64,000 nt of DNA from Bacterioplanoides sp965219715 (GCF_965219715.1 NZ_OZ244785.1:4340001-4404000); one strand, 5' to 3'; positions 23,603 through 32,908 are shown, numbered from the stretch's first letter. Notes: a model not told the origin generated them from the sequence alone. Translations and numbers: made by a program.

Positions 23603-24310
23603 TCACGGCAGCGTCAGGCAATCTGTGATTTTTTGCAGCTGTTCCGGATCTGTGCGATCAATCCCTTTGATAAAGGGTGTATGACCAATAAAACTGACCT
23701 TCTGTTCATCGAACCACTGCGTCAGAAAAGCCAGATTACCCGCCTGGGCTTCCATATTTTCTGACAGACTATTAGCCACCCAACCGACTAGCTTAGCGCC
23801 ACTGTTTTGCACCATTTGTGCGCTCAGTAATGCATGGTTAATACAGCCCAGGCGCAGACCAACCACCAGAATAACTTCGGCCTCTAATTCACAGGCAAAG
23901 TCCGCCAGAGTTTCTGTGTTGTTCAGGGGTACCAACCAGCCGCCAGCACCTTCGACCAGCTGAAAATCTGCTTCGACATTCAGCCCGGGTCGGCAGGCTT
24001 TCAGCAGTGCATCTTTCGATAGCGAGCTATTTTCTAATTCAGCGGCAATATGTGGGGCAATAGCCGCTTCTAAAGCAACCGGATTATGGGTCGAATAAGA
24101 TTGTTGTTCTGTGCTGTATTGGCGCAGCAATTGAGCATCTTCGTTCTGCCACTCTTTGCCGTTATCGCTGTCGGCTAATTCACAACCTGCGGCAACCGGC
24201 TTTAGACCAAAAGTAGTTAAGCCTTGTTGTTGTGCTTTTTGCAGCAGGGCAGAGGAAACTAGAGTTTTGCCCGCGTCAGTGTCAGTACCGGTAATAAAGT
24301 AGCGTTTCAT
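23603..24310 (-). CDS. bioD: Dethiobiotin synthetase
   Basis: BioD closes the ureido ring of dethiobiotin from diaminopelargonic acid, CO2 and ATP, in the third of the four late steps of biotin synthesis. The N-terminal P-loop 'GTDTDAGKT' (residues 8-16), 'KPVAAGC' and 'VEGAGGWLVP' are diagnostic. The ATG at 24310 is preceded by GAGGGAAAT; an upstream in-frame ATG would extend into a structured repeat and is rejected. It is 247 bp from bioC, with that repeat between them. Confidence 0.96.
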   Translation of the reverse strand: MKRYFITGTDTDAGKTLVSSALLQKAQQQGLTTFGLKPVAAGCELADSDNGKEWQNEDAQLLRQYSTEQQSYSTHNPVALEAAIAPHIAAELENSSLSKDALLKACRPGLNVEADFQLVEGAGGWLVPLNNTETLADFACELEAEVILVVGLRLGCINHALLSAQMVQNSGAKLVGWVANSLSENMEAQAGNLAFLTQWFDEQKVSFIGHTPFIKGIDRTDPEQLQKITDCLTLP

Positions 24311-24382
24311 TATTTCCCTCTTTAAATCTGCATTGTGATATTTACTGCTCGACACGTTGTGAATACGTCCGTGTAAACTCGG

Positions 24383-24557
24383 CTGCCGCGTCCATGCGGC
24401 AGACTGTCTCGCAGCAAACACCACAATACAGATTCAGATCATCGAATATTTACGAGGCCGATACTTTCAATAGCAGCGACAGGATGTCGCGGTAGGATCG
24501 AGGGCCAGGGATGGCCCACCGATCCGGCGGCTGAAAGTATCGGCCTTGTGAATATGG
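24383..24557. repeat. Structured repeat-like element between bioC and bioD
   Basis: Outer arms 24444-24469 and 24532-24557 are imperfect inverted copies sharing GGCCGATACTTTCA. Between them lie a perfect hairpin, GCGACA-GGA-TGTCGC (24476-24490), and a nested one, GGATCG...GGGCCA / TGGCCC...CGATCC (24495-24525). A further hairpin, CTGCCGC/GCGGCAG, is at 24383-24402. No ORF is present. The architecture is that of REP/MITE-type elements. It lies in the bio operon and would be transcribed with it. Confidence 0.6.
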
Positions 24558-25421
24558 TTAGCCTTTGCGTAAAACCAGCCAAAATACCTGATAACTCACC
24601 GGCAGTTTGCCGTTATTATCACGCGGATAAAACTGATCCAGCTGCTTTAATGCCGCACGACCACCCAAACCTGATTTTCGGCCAGAGTTTACGTTAGTCG
24701 CCCCAATGGCTTTTAAGCTGCGCAATAATTCCGTTAACGAATCATAATGCTCCGTCAGGCATTCCTGATGCTGGGTAATAATTTCCAGATTCAGCTGAGC
24801 ACAGATATCCACCAGGCGCTGTTTTTCGACAAATTGATTCACATGTGGACGTTCATCAATTTCGTGCCAGGCGTCGCTTAATTCCTGCTGGGTCCCCGGC
24901 AATAAAGTGGCAATCGCCATAGTAGAGCCCGGTTTTAGTACCCGCTGCCATTCGTTTAATGTGTGTAACGGGTTTTCACTCCATTGCAGCATCAGGCTGG
25001 AAAAAATGCCGTTTTTACTGCCGTCGTGGAAAGGTAAATCGTCAGCATCTGCCTGAACAAATTCAAGGCGGTTAATAATGTCGGAATCTGATTTTTGTTG
25101 CTGAGCGAACTGCAGCATACCTTCGGCCAGATCAACACCGGTTAAATGTTGAATGCCTTTTTCCAGCAATGGTTCAAACGCTGCGCCGGTTCCACAACCA
25201 ATATCCAGCCAATGTCCCAGATCTTTATTAACAGCAGTAGGCATAAAAGTTAATAAACGCTCGATGGCCTGTTGCTGAATCGTTGCCGCACTGTCGTAAC
25301 TTTGTGCGGCACGGCTGAACTGTCGGGCAACCTGTTTTTTATCGCGGCTGCCATTGTGAGCAGAATGACCTTCATCATTTTTTTTATGAGAAGACAGCGA
25401 ATCAATATTTACAACCTTCAT
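24558..25421 (-). CDS. bioC: Malonyl-ACP O-methyltransferase
   Basis: BioC methylates malonyl-ACP so that fatty-acid enzymes can build the pimeloyl chain. The SAM-binding motif is 'WLDIGCGTGAAFEPLLEKG' (about residues 75-93), followed by 'TGVDLAEGML'. 'FVQADADDLPF' and 'SLMLQWSENP' are further class I methyltransferase blocks. The first 40 residues are a low-complexity extension rich in Ser/Lys/His. The start is the ATG at 25421-25419, which shares its A with the bioH stop codon (TAATG). GGAGGA inside the end of bioH supplies the ribosome site. Confidence 0.95.
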   Translation of the reverse strand: MKVVNIDSLSSHKKNDEGHSAHNGSRDKKQVARQFSRAAQSYDSAATIQQQAIERLLTFMPTAVNKDLGHWLDIGCGTGAAFEPLLEKGIQHLTGVDLAEGMLQFAQQQKSDSDIINRLEFVQADADDLPFHDGSKNGIFSSLMLQWSENPLHTLNEWQRVLKPGSTMAIATLLPGTQQELSDAWHEIDERPHVNQFVEKQRLVDICAQLNLEIITQHQECLTEHYDSLTELLRSLKAIGATNVNSGRKSGLGGRAALKQLDQFYPRDNNGKLPVSYQVFWLVLRKG

Positions 25422-26167
25422 TAACAGGCTCCTCCTGTATCCACCTGAGATAGCAGGGATCGTATCGAATTGAGTAATTCCTTCTGGCCGGATTCTGTTA
25501 AAAAGAAACAATGACTGGCTTGTGACGATTCCGAAGCCGGAGTTAAACGACGAGGGTTAAAACCATCCTGCGTTGAATACCAGTGTCGTTGTAGTGCATC
25601 AACTTGCGGCAGAGTTGGGTAATTCAGCCAGCTTAACGATTTGATTAACGTCTTTTCGTCACTCAGCTGAGTATTCGCCAACTCACGCATTAATTCCCGT
25701 GGTGCATCTGCATATTGAGTACACAAGCCTAAAAAACGTTTGGTTGTTTTGGCCGGGAATTTTTTCAAATTTTCAGAAAAAGCAGCAAAGGTTTCCTGTT
25801 CCATTCCTTGTTCTGAAACCTCAGGCTCCTGCAGAAAACGCTCACCGGTTGCCAGGGTGATCAAGGCAACCGGAATATCAGAAACCATCTGAAATTGCTT
25901 CAGGGTATGAATCGCTAATGCACCACCTAATGACCAGCCAATCAAGGTGATTTGTTCAGCCGACTGCTGAAGACAAATCTGTTGTAAATCGTTAGCCAGA
26001 ATTTCAGCGTACGGTTCGAGGCTGTCTGCAGCGATATAATCAGCAGCCAGATGACAACCTGGCAGTTGTTGATAAAGCGGCGAAAAAACTTCGGCAGAAA
26101 AACTCCAGCCGGGAAACCAGCAGTAAAGAGTCTGAGACTCAACCTGGTTTAATACTGTCCAGCTCAT
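25421..26167 (-). CDS. bioH: Pimeloyl-ACP methyl ester esterase
   Basis: BioH removes the methyl group that BioC added, releasing pimeloyl-ACP for BioF. It is an alpha/beta hydrolase of 248 residues: 'WFPGWSFSAEVF' is the oxyanion region, 'IGWSLGGALAIHTL' holds the nucleophile Ser. An acidic residue and a His near the end should complete the triad, though the C-terminal His motif is not typical. It overlaps bioF by 4 bp and bioC by 1 bp, so the three genes are translationally coupled. Confidence 0.9.
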   Translation of the reverse strand: MSWTVLNQVESQTLYCWFPGWSFSAEVFSPLYQQLPGCHLAADYIAADSLEPYAEILANDLQQICLQQSAEQITLIGWSLGGALAIHTLKQFQMVSDIPVALITLATGERFLQEPEVSEQGMEQETFAAFSENLKKFPAKTTKRFLGLCTQYADAPRELMRELANTQLSDEKTLIKSLSWLNYPTLPQVDALQRHWYSTQDGFNPRRLTPASESSQASHCFFLTESGQKELLNSIRSLLSQVDTGGAC

Positions 26168-27333
26168 TGCATGACCTCAGCAAGGGCTTTTAACAGTAGA
26201 TCAATTTGTTCACGACTGTGACCCGCGGTCAGCGTAATACGCAAACGTGCACTGCCTGCTGGAACGGTTGGTGGGCGAATGGCACTCACCCATAAACCAC
26301 GCTGTTTCAGTTGTTCGCTGATTGTCATGGCTTTATCAGCATCACCGATTAATAACGGCTGAATGGCGGATTCCGATGGCATTAAAGGTAATGCCTGTTT
26401 TTCCGCTTGTTGGCGGAAATATTCAATATGCTGGTTCAGCGTGTTACGTCGTTCAGGCTGCTTCATTAACTCCAGATTAAACAACATGGCTTCCGCCAGA
26501 GCCGGAGGTAACGCGGTGGTATAAATATACGGTCGTGCGAACTGCACCAAATAATCGATCAGCTCTTCACTTCCTGCGACAAAAGCACCGTAGCCACCTA
26601 ACGCTTTGCCCAATGTGCCGACATAAACAGGTAATTGCTGGTGGCTCAGGCCAAAATGATCACGAACGCCATTCCCTTGATTGTTTTCTTTTGCTCCGAG
26701 AATGCCTAAACCGTGGGCATCATCGATCATTAATAACGACTGATGTTTCTCTGCGATATTGGCAAGTTGAGCAACGTCGGCCAGATCACCATCCATGCTG
26801 AAGATGCTGTCACTGACGATCAGCTTTTCACTGCTGTCATCGGACGCATTGGCCAGCATGTCATCAAGCTGAGCGTAATCACAATGGCGATAACGCAACA
26901 GTTTGGCGCGGCTCAGTTGAGCGCCATCCAGCAGCGATGCATGGTTTAACTTATCCTGGAAGATCAGATCACCGCGTTGTGCCAGCGCCGAGATGGTTCC
27001 GACATTGGCCATAAAACCACTGGAGAACAGCAGGGCGCGAGGGTAACCGGTGTAATCGGCCAGCGCCTGTTCCAACCCGTGGTGAGCGCTTGAGTGACCA
27101 CATACCAGATGGGAAGCACCACTGCCAAGATTCCACTTGCTGGCCGCTTTGGCCAGTGCATCACCGCCTTCGCAGGCCAGGCCGAGATAGTCGTTGGAGC
27201 AGAAGTTAATCAGACGTTGACCATCAATCTCGACTTCCGCTTGTTGCGGGCTGTCGAGGGATACCCGGCGACGTAACAGATGTTGTTCGTTACGTTGTTC
27301 CAGGGCCTGATGAATACGTTGATTCCAGCTCAT
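26164..27333 (-). CDS. bioF: 8-amino-7-oxononanoate synthase
   Basis: BioF is a PLP enzyme that joins pimeloyl-ACP and alanine. The 389-residue protein has 'FCSNDYLGLA', 'GSGASHLVCGHSSAHHGLE', 'DDAHGLGILG' and the PLP-lysine block 'VGTLGKALGGYGAF'. The ATG at 27333 gives the normal N-terminus (SWNQRIHQAL); an upstream in-frame ATG at 27396 would put 21 extra residues into the divergent promoter. It is the first gene of the minus-strand bio operon. bioB, often first in this operon, is absent here. Confidence 0.96.
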   Translation of the reverse strand: MSWNQRIHQALEQRNEQHLLRRRVSLDSPQQAEVEIDGQRLINFCSNDYLGLACEGGDALAKAASKWNLGSGASHLVCGHSSAHHGLEQALADYTGYPRALLFSSGFMANVGTISALAQRGDLIFQDKLNHASLLDGAQLSRAKLLRYRHCDYAQLDDMLANASDDSSEKLIVSDSIFSMDGDLADVAQLANIAEKHQSLLMIDDAHGLGILGAKENNQGNGVRDHFGLSHQQLPVYVGTLGKALGGYGAFVAGSEELIDYLVQFARPYIYTTALPPALAEAMLFNLELMKQPERRNTLNQHIEYFRQQAEKQALPLMPSESAIQPLLIGDADKAMTISEQLKQRGLWVSAIRPPTVPAGSARLRITLTAGHSREQIDLLLKALAEVMQ

Positions 27334-27428
27334 ACTTCTCGCTTTGGGTTGGGCTATCGATATTGAGCCTGATAAACAGGCATGGCGACCGATCAAAAAG
27401 TAGACATCATAAGCGGCACTGATCAGTG

Positions 27429-27457
27429 GTCAACTAGACTGTAGTTTGTCGGTTTAC
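27429..27457. promoter_or_regulatory. BirA-like biotin operator in the bioF-bioA divergent gap
   Basis: GTCAACT (27429-27435) and GGTTTAC (27451-27457) are separated by exactly 15 bp. The known BirA operator is GTAAACC-N15-GGTTTAC. The right half is a perfect 7/7 match and the left half 5/7. It lies midway between two divergent biotin transcripts, the same place as the E. coli bioO operator. Repression by biotinyl-AMP-loaded BirA is inferred. Confidence 0.55.
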
Positions 27458-27567
27458 TGCTTGTGGCAATACAGTCATTATGTCTGCGGTTATTTTCTCG
27501 CCATTGTTTGTAACCCTGTTTTGTACTCAGGTTGTGTTGCCCGGCTTTATTGTTTTAGGAGAGCGTT

Positions 27568-28869
27568 ATGTCTGCCACTGAATCCAACTTCCACTCAGCG
27601 AATGTGGACCTGGCGTTTGATCGCGAGCATATTTGGCACCCGTACAGCTCCATGACGACTCCGGGCAATATCTGGCCGGTGAAAAGTGCCTCCGGTGTGC
27701 GCCTGACGCTGGAAGATGGCCGTGAGTTAATCGATGGCATGTCGTCCTGGTGGTGTGTGGTTCATGGCTACAACCACCCGCGTTTGAATGCGGCAGCAAC
27801 CGAGCAATTGCAGCAAATGAGTCATGTGATGTTTGGTGGATTAACCCATGCTCCGGCGGTAGAGCTGGCCAAACGTCTGGTGACGTTAACTCCTGAAGGT
27901 CTGGATAAGGTTTTTATTGCCGATTCGGGGTCGGTCGCGGTGGAAGTGTCGATCAAGATGGCGATTCAGTATCAGCATGCCCGTGGCAAGCCGCATAAAA
28001 ACCGTATGTTGGCGCTGGAGCACGGTTATCACGGTGATACCTTAGGTGCGATGTCGGTGTGTGATCCGCAGCGTGGTATGCACCACTTATTCTCCGGCAT
28101 CCTGCCACAACAGTTTTTTGTTCCGGCTCCACAGGCCCGTTTCCACGATGACTGGAACTCTGAGGATATCGAGCCGCTGCGCCAGAAGCTGGAACAACAT
28201 CACGATGAAATTGCAGCCTTAATCCTCGAGCCGATTGTTCAGGGGGCGGGTGGTATGCGTTTTTATCACCCGGAATACCTGCGCCAGGCCCGAGCCCTGT
28301 GTGATGAATTTGACGTGCTATTAATCGCTGATGAAATCGCTACCGGCTTTGGCCGCAGCGGCAAATTATTTGCCTGTGAACACGCTGAAATCACACCAGA
28401 TATTTTGTGTGTCGGTAAAGCCATTACCGGTGGTTATATGAGCCTGGCGGCAACATTAGCCACCACCCATGTGGCGGAAACAATCAGTAACGGCGAGGCC
28501 GGTTGTTTTATGCATGGCCCGACTTTTATGGGCAATCCGCTGGCGTGCCGGGTGGCCTGCGAGAGCATCGATTTATTGTTAGAGAACGATTGGCAGGCTC
28601 AGGTCCGCCGTATCGAACACGGCCTGGAGCAAGGACTGGCGCCTGCACGAGAACTCGAGTCCGTGGCAGATGTGCGTGTGTTAGGTGCGATTGGTGTGAT
28701 CGAAATGAAACAACCAGTAGATATGGCGACCTTACAACCGGCTTGTGTTGAACGTGGCATCTGGATTCGCCCATTTGGCAAGCTGGTGTATGTGATGCCG
28801 CAGTTTATTATGAGTGATGACGACCTGGCGTTATTAACAGCGGGGATGGTTGGGGCGCTATCGATATAG
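27568..28869 (+). CDS. bioA: Adenosylmethionine-8-amino-7-oxononanoate aminotransferase
   Basis: BioA transfers an amino group from SAM to the BioF product, giving diaminopelargonic acid for BioD. The 433-residue class III aminotransferase has 'WHPYSSM' near the start, 'GMSSWWCVVHGYNHP', 'LLIADEIATGFGRSG' and the PLP lysine (about K284) in 'CVGKAITGGY'. The ATG at 27568 has AGGAG upstream. It is divergent from bioFHC and may be regulated by the shared operator. Its stop is only 13 bp from the convergent TIR-STAND gene and no terminator separates them. Confidence 0.96.
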   Translation: MSATESNFHSANVDLAFDREHIWHPYSSMTTPGNIWPVKSASGVRLTLEDGRELIDGMSSWWCVVHGYNHPRLNAAATEQLQQMSHVMFGGLTHAPAVELAKRLVTLTPEGLDKVFIADSGSVAVEVSIKMAIQYQHARGKPHKNRMLALEHGYHGDTLGAMSVCDPQRGMHHLFSGILPQQFFVPAPQARFHDDWNSEDIEPLRQKLEQHHDEIAALILEPIVQGAGGMRFYHPEYLRQARALCDEFDVLLIADEIATGFGRSGKLFACEHAEITPDILCVGKAITGGYMSLAATLATTHVAETISNGEAGCFMHGPTFMGNPLACRVACESIDLLLENDWQAQVRRIEHGLEQGLAPARELESVADVRVLGAIGVIEMKQPVDMATLQPACVERGIWIRPFGKLVYVMPQFIMSDDDLALLTAGMVGALSI

Positions 28870-28882
28870 CGCCTTATTAAGA

Positions 28883-31392
28883 TTAGCCTTTGGCACGGCT
28901 TTTTCGGTCCATCAACCTTTGGCCAGAAACTGAAATTTCTAATAGTTCAGATAGCTGCTGTTTGACCCTGTAATTTACAGGAAACATATAGGTTTGATGA
29001 ATTACTAGCTCTTTAAGAATTCTCGAACAGACAGGGTTGTTCTTTAGTATCGTTGCAGTTTTTTCCACTGAATCAAAACTGAGAGTTCGATTGAATTTGA
29101 ACTCAATTGCTTGCCTGATTAATGTGTATGCGGGAGAGCCTTCGACTTGTTCAAGTTTGTCATAGATTTCATAAGCCTCTTTCGATCCTATAGAGGAAGA
29201 AATTTTTCGAATAACTGCATTTATTACCCCATATGTCAAATGCGTATACGTTGATTCGGCATGTTCTTGAATTTCAATGTTTGAAAGATCAGGGTTCTTA
29301 GCAAGATGAGATGAAATAAGTTTAATAATTTCATTTTTCGCTGTATTTGATATCGTCAAGAAATAGTCTAAAAACTTCAAACCGGATGATATACCAGAGT
29401 CGGCAATTGATTGCAGAGAATCTCTTGTTAGTATTGCATGGCGATTTCTTATAATTTGCCCAGCAATCTCCATCCCTTTAAAAGTTTTATTTATCTTCCA
29501 TAGTATTTCTGGCTGTTCATCGTCATTGACTTCTTCATCCAACCTTTCAATAGCATCGAGTCTTTTATTATGCTCTCTACGTTCTTCTACTATTTCTCTT
29601 TGCTCTAAAACCAACTTAGGTATTGAGTTCATGAAGTCTGTCATAAACTCTAAAGTGTTATTGGCTAAAGTCGCTTTTTTACTCTCAGAGAATAGGTTAT
29701 CTAGAACGCCTTGTATCTCACTTAAAACCCAAGAGTCCTTGGTGTGGTGTGTAATGAATATAAGAATGTTAGCAAAATCTTCTCTATGCAGATTTTCTAG
29801 CAGCATGCTTACACAGCCTTTGATGCTATGGTCGTCACTGTTGTAATCTTCTGCAATTTTCTTTGCTACAAAGAAATAATAAATATAAGGGTATTTGAAT
29901 CCGAGTCGGTTCCCTTTATGTGCTAATATTGAATGCTTTTCCAGTTTCTCTATGACTTCATTCTTTTCTACGGTTAAAAACTTTTCACAGTACTCCGCGA
30001 AAAAGCTATTTACTTCATAAGAGTTTAGATCGTTTCCATGGTTGAAAATATTCCAAGATAGTTCAGTCAATACATTTAAGTATTTGGGGAAGTCGGTCTT
30101 TTTAATTTTTGCTTTATCAAAGGCTTGGTAGATAAGCTGCTGGTAGCAATGTCCATATGAGGTCAGTTCTATATTTAGTTGCGCACTTGCCTCGAAGTTC
30201 TGTAGTACCATTAATATGTATAGTGGCTTTCCTGGAACTATATTTCTTTTTATGACGGTGTCTAACTGGTTCTTTAACTCGTCACATTGTGTATATAGTT
30301 CTTCATCATTAATATTTTCTTCTATACCAAGAGATATCCATTTTTTAACAATCTCTTCTCTTTTTACATTTCCAAGTCCTACTATTTTTGCATTCTTGTA
30401 TTTATCCAAGGCGGATATTTCACAGGCGACGTACTCGAATGAGTCATGGCAAGTTATGATTATGTAGTCAAATGCATTGTTCACTTCGGATATGAACTTG
30501 TCACGGTATTTTTCGTTTAGTTTGATTTTATCTATATTATCGATAAGTATTACTTTGTTATCGGTGTTTATGAACTTATCGAGTGTGATATTGTTTAACT
30601 GCAGTTTTATTAGTTTTTCTATGTTGTACGCTAAATCTGATTTTGATATTTTTGATGCATCGATGTATAAAGGTATAACCTCTTTTTGTAAGGAATCCAG
30701 GTAAATACTTTTTAGTAGTGTTGTTTTTCCCTGCTGTTCCTCTCCAGATATTAGGTGGTAGCCCTTTCTCTTTAATATATTTTTTGAGTCTATGTACTCT
30801 ATTTCCCCAGATTCATTTTCTGTTCTAATGTCTGGAGATACATAGATATCTTGAAGGGTTACCTTATTGACTTTTCTGTGTGAAAGTAATATCTCGGTGT
30901 CATCCAGCCAAGTTAAAGTTCTTTCTGTTGCTGAGATTAGCTCTTTTTCTATTGCTTCTGATATTTTTGATGACGGTTGGAAGTTAGTTATCGCGGACTT
31001 TAATTTCTGTGTTGCATCCTTCCAGGCCGAATCGCGGTTTTCCCAAGTATTGATTGCGACACCATCCTTTGGAATTGCTTGGAGTTTTGAAAAAACTGTA
31101 CCTTCTGTCCAGTCACAATCTCTTATTATGATAGGCACAACTAACGCATTCTGGCTGTCATGTTTTTCCATTGCTCTTTTCATTTCAATGTCATAGCAAT
31201 ATTCAGAGGCGATAAAACTTGAGCTTATTAGCAGTAAGACTATGTCTGCATTCTCTAGGTTCTCATCAATTTCGTTCTTCCATTCCAGCAGGAGATAAGT
31301 TTATTACGTTGAAGTAGTGTTAGCTGCTCTTCCAGTTCCTCTTTGAATGCTTCATCTTTGTGTGAGTAGCTTACAAATACTTTGGCGGTCAT
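28883..31392 (-). pseudogene. TIR-STAND NTPase (immune-type), broken by a deletion/frameshift in the TIR domain
   Basis: Read from ATG at 31392 (SD AAGGA, 7 nt upstream), the frame starts as a TIR domain ('VFVSYSHKDEAFKEELEEQL...RNKLISCW') and stops at TAG (31257-31255). From about 31285 another frame continues the TIR domain ('EWKNEIDENLENADIVLLLISSSFIASEYCYDIE', split at residues for length) into one open frame of 766 residues. Relative to intact TIR domains, the roughly ten residues after the Trp (usually H-D-R-x-I-x-x-G) are missing, so about 30 bp were lost with a frame change. The predicted NADase Glu (in YDIEM) survives. Downstream come a P-loop 'GEEQQGKTT', Walker B 'VILIDNID', a winged-helix-like region and helical repeats, as in STAND/NACHT NTPases. 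It is visibly AT-rich compared with its neighbours. Confidence 0.8.
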
Positions 31393-31491
31393 GTTCAATC
31401 CTTGAATTAGGTTTTTTATCAATAGTAACCTCGCTTGTTAATTCGGTCAAATAACGCCAAGAGTGGTGAACTTCGCGCGAAAAGAGATGTC

Positions 31492-31516
31492 ACACCCTCA
31501 ATCGTTTTGAGGGTGT
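31492..31516 (+). promoter_or_regulatory. Hairpin sequestering the ribosome site of the AhpD-like gene
   Basis: A perfect 10-bp stem (ACACCCTCAA / TTGAGGGTGT) with a 5-nt loop ends 3 nt before the ATG at 31520. The only Shine-Dalgarno-like sequence, GAGGG, lies in the 3' arm. There is no T run, so it is not a simple terminator. Confidence 0.6.
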
Positions 31517-31519
31517 CCC

Positions 31520-32056
31520 ATGTCTTATCCACACGAGCTGCTTGACGCTATCCCGGAACTGCAGGATCAGCGTCAGCTATTCGAGCAAGCTGTTATTCAT
31601 GAATCTCACCTGAGCCTGAGTCATAAAAAGCTGGTGGCCTGGGCGGCAGCGCTAGCCTGTAAAGACGAATGTGCAGTTGGTCAGGTGAACGACACCGTTG
31701 GCAACCTGACCCGGGTCGAACAAAAGGCGGTGATGTTAGCAAGCAGTCGTATGGCGGTAACTAACCCGTATTTTATGGGAAGGAATGTTCAGCCGCTTGA
31801 TGCCGGCGGTAGTTTACAAAGCTTGGGAATGCGACCTTTCCCTGAGCTGCAGGTAACGGATGAAACCGGCTACCACTATGCCTGTGTTGCGGTGTCGTTA
31901 ATCAACCAGGGCTTTGCCTGTTACAACAGCCATATCGCCAGTTTAAAAGCGGCGGGTGAGTCTGATGAGGCGATTGATCAGGCAATTCGTATTGCAGTTT
32001 CGGTTTCAGCACTGCGACAAATCAGTTTTAATGCTCGGGTTGCAAGATTTATCTGA
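31520..32056 (+). CDS. AhpD-like / carboxymuconolactone decarboxylase family protein
   Basis: The 178-residue all-helical protein has an AhpD-like C-terminal half: 'VSLINQGFACYNSHIASLKAAGESDEAIDQAIRIAVSVSAL' (split: residues 127-168). The usual C-x-x-C-x-x-x-H peroxidase motif is reduced to one Cys (C-Y-N-S-H), so disulfide-based peroxidase chemistry is doubtful. The N-terminal half has another Cys ('LACKDECAVG'). The family also includes decarboxylases and non-enzymatic members. It starts a three-gene plus-strand unit with the next two genes. Confidence 0.68.
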   Translation: MSYPHELLDAIPELQDQRQLFEQAVIHESHLSLSHKKLVAWAAALACKDECAVGQVNDTVGNLTRVEQKAVMLASSRMAVTNPYFMGRNVQPLDAGGSLQSLGMRPFPELQVTDETGYHYACVAVSLINQGFACYNSHIASLKAAGESDEAIDQAIRIAVSVSALRQISFNARVARFI

Positions 32057-32078
32057 TAAGAATTTTAAGGGTTGTATT

Positions 32079-32897
32079 GTGCTGAGTTTATTTAAATCCA
32101 AACCTCTGGTTGATCAGGAAACGGCTGATTGGATTTTTGAAACCTTTGCCTGGGCATTGCAACATTTTGATGCCGATGAGTTTTTTAACCGCACGCAGCT
32201 GGTATTGCCAAGTAACGAATTTTTCCCTGGCAGAGTGTCCAGCGTTGAAGAAAAAGCCGCCAATATTTTTCAGCACACTCAGCGTTATGTCGGTTTGAAT
32301 CACTGGCCATTGCAGTTGTTATCCAGTCAGCAGTTACAGCAAGATCCTCAATGTCAGATTCCTCCTGCGCCCCAGCCTGAGCTGGAGCAGATTCTGCGTG
32401 ACTCTTTACCAAGTGCTGCAACAGCACAAGGAGTTGAAGCGGGTAAAGAGCTGATTCAGACCGAACAGCCATTGCAGGTTTTTTATAATCCTCAACAAAC
32501 GTTAAAGCCGGAAGATATGGCCGCCAGTTACGCTCATGTGTTGGCGCAGCACCTGGTTGTTCAGGGTCGGATATTGCCGCCGGGTGGTCAGAACCTGTTT
32601 GCCGAAGCCAGTGAATTATTGGCCGGTTTTATGGGTTTTGGTGTGTTGCTCGCTAATTCCTCTTATACCATTCGTGGTGGCTGTGGCAGTTGTTATAACG
32701 CCATGGCCAATCGCCAGCCGGCGTTAACGGAATACGATAATGTTTTTGTGCTGGCGCTGTTTTGTCAGCTAAAAGGTATTGATCGTAAAACGGCGACTCG
32801 TTACCTGAAAAAACACCTGCACAGGCCCTACAAGCTGGCAGTAAAGCAAATTGAGGCGGAGCCTGATAAACTGGCTGCTTTGCAACAGTTGCGTTAA
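32079..32897 (+). CDS. Conserved hypothetical protein
   Basis: I do not recognise a family. The 272-residue protein starts with GTG at 32079; AAGGG lies 7 nt upstream, and the ATG of the longer frame (31956) would lie inside the previous gene. It has aromatic-rich blocks ('ETADWIFETFAWALQHF', 'NIFQHTQRYVGLNHWPLQLL') and a Gly/Cys motif 'GGCGSCYNAMANRQP' (about residue 205). It also has a basic helical end ('RKTATRYLKKHLHRPYKLAVKQI'). There is no signal peptide or membrane span. It lies 22 bp after the AhpD-like gene and 11 bp before yehS, suggesting a shared operon. Confidence 0.7.
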   Translation: MLSLFKSKPLVDQETADWIFETFAWALQHFDADEFFNRTQLVLPSNEFFPGRVSSVEEKAANIFQHTQRYVGLNHWPLQLLSSQQLQQDPQCQIPPAPQPELEQILRDSLPSAATAQGVEAGKELIQTEQPLQVFYNPQQTLKPEDMAASYAHVLAQHLVVQGRILPPGGQNLFAEASELLAGFMGFGVLLANSSYTIRGGCGSCYNAMANRQPALTEYDNVFVLALFCQLKGIDRKTATRYLKKHLHRPYKLAVKQIEAEPDKLAALQQLR

Positions 32898-32908
32898 AAC
32901 CCGGGCTT

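Noticed and set aside
28883..31183. The 766-codon frame as a complete independent gene
   Set aside because: Its first ATG lies in the middle of a TIR domain without a ribosome site, and the missing first half of that domain is present upstream in another frame.
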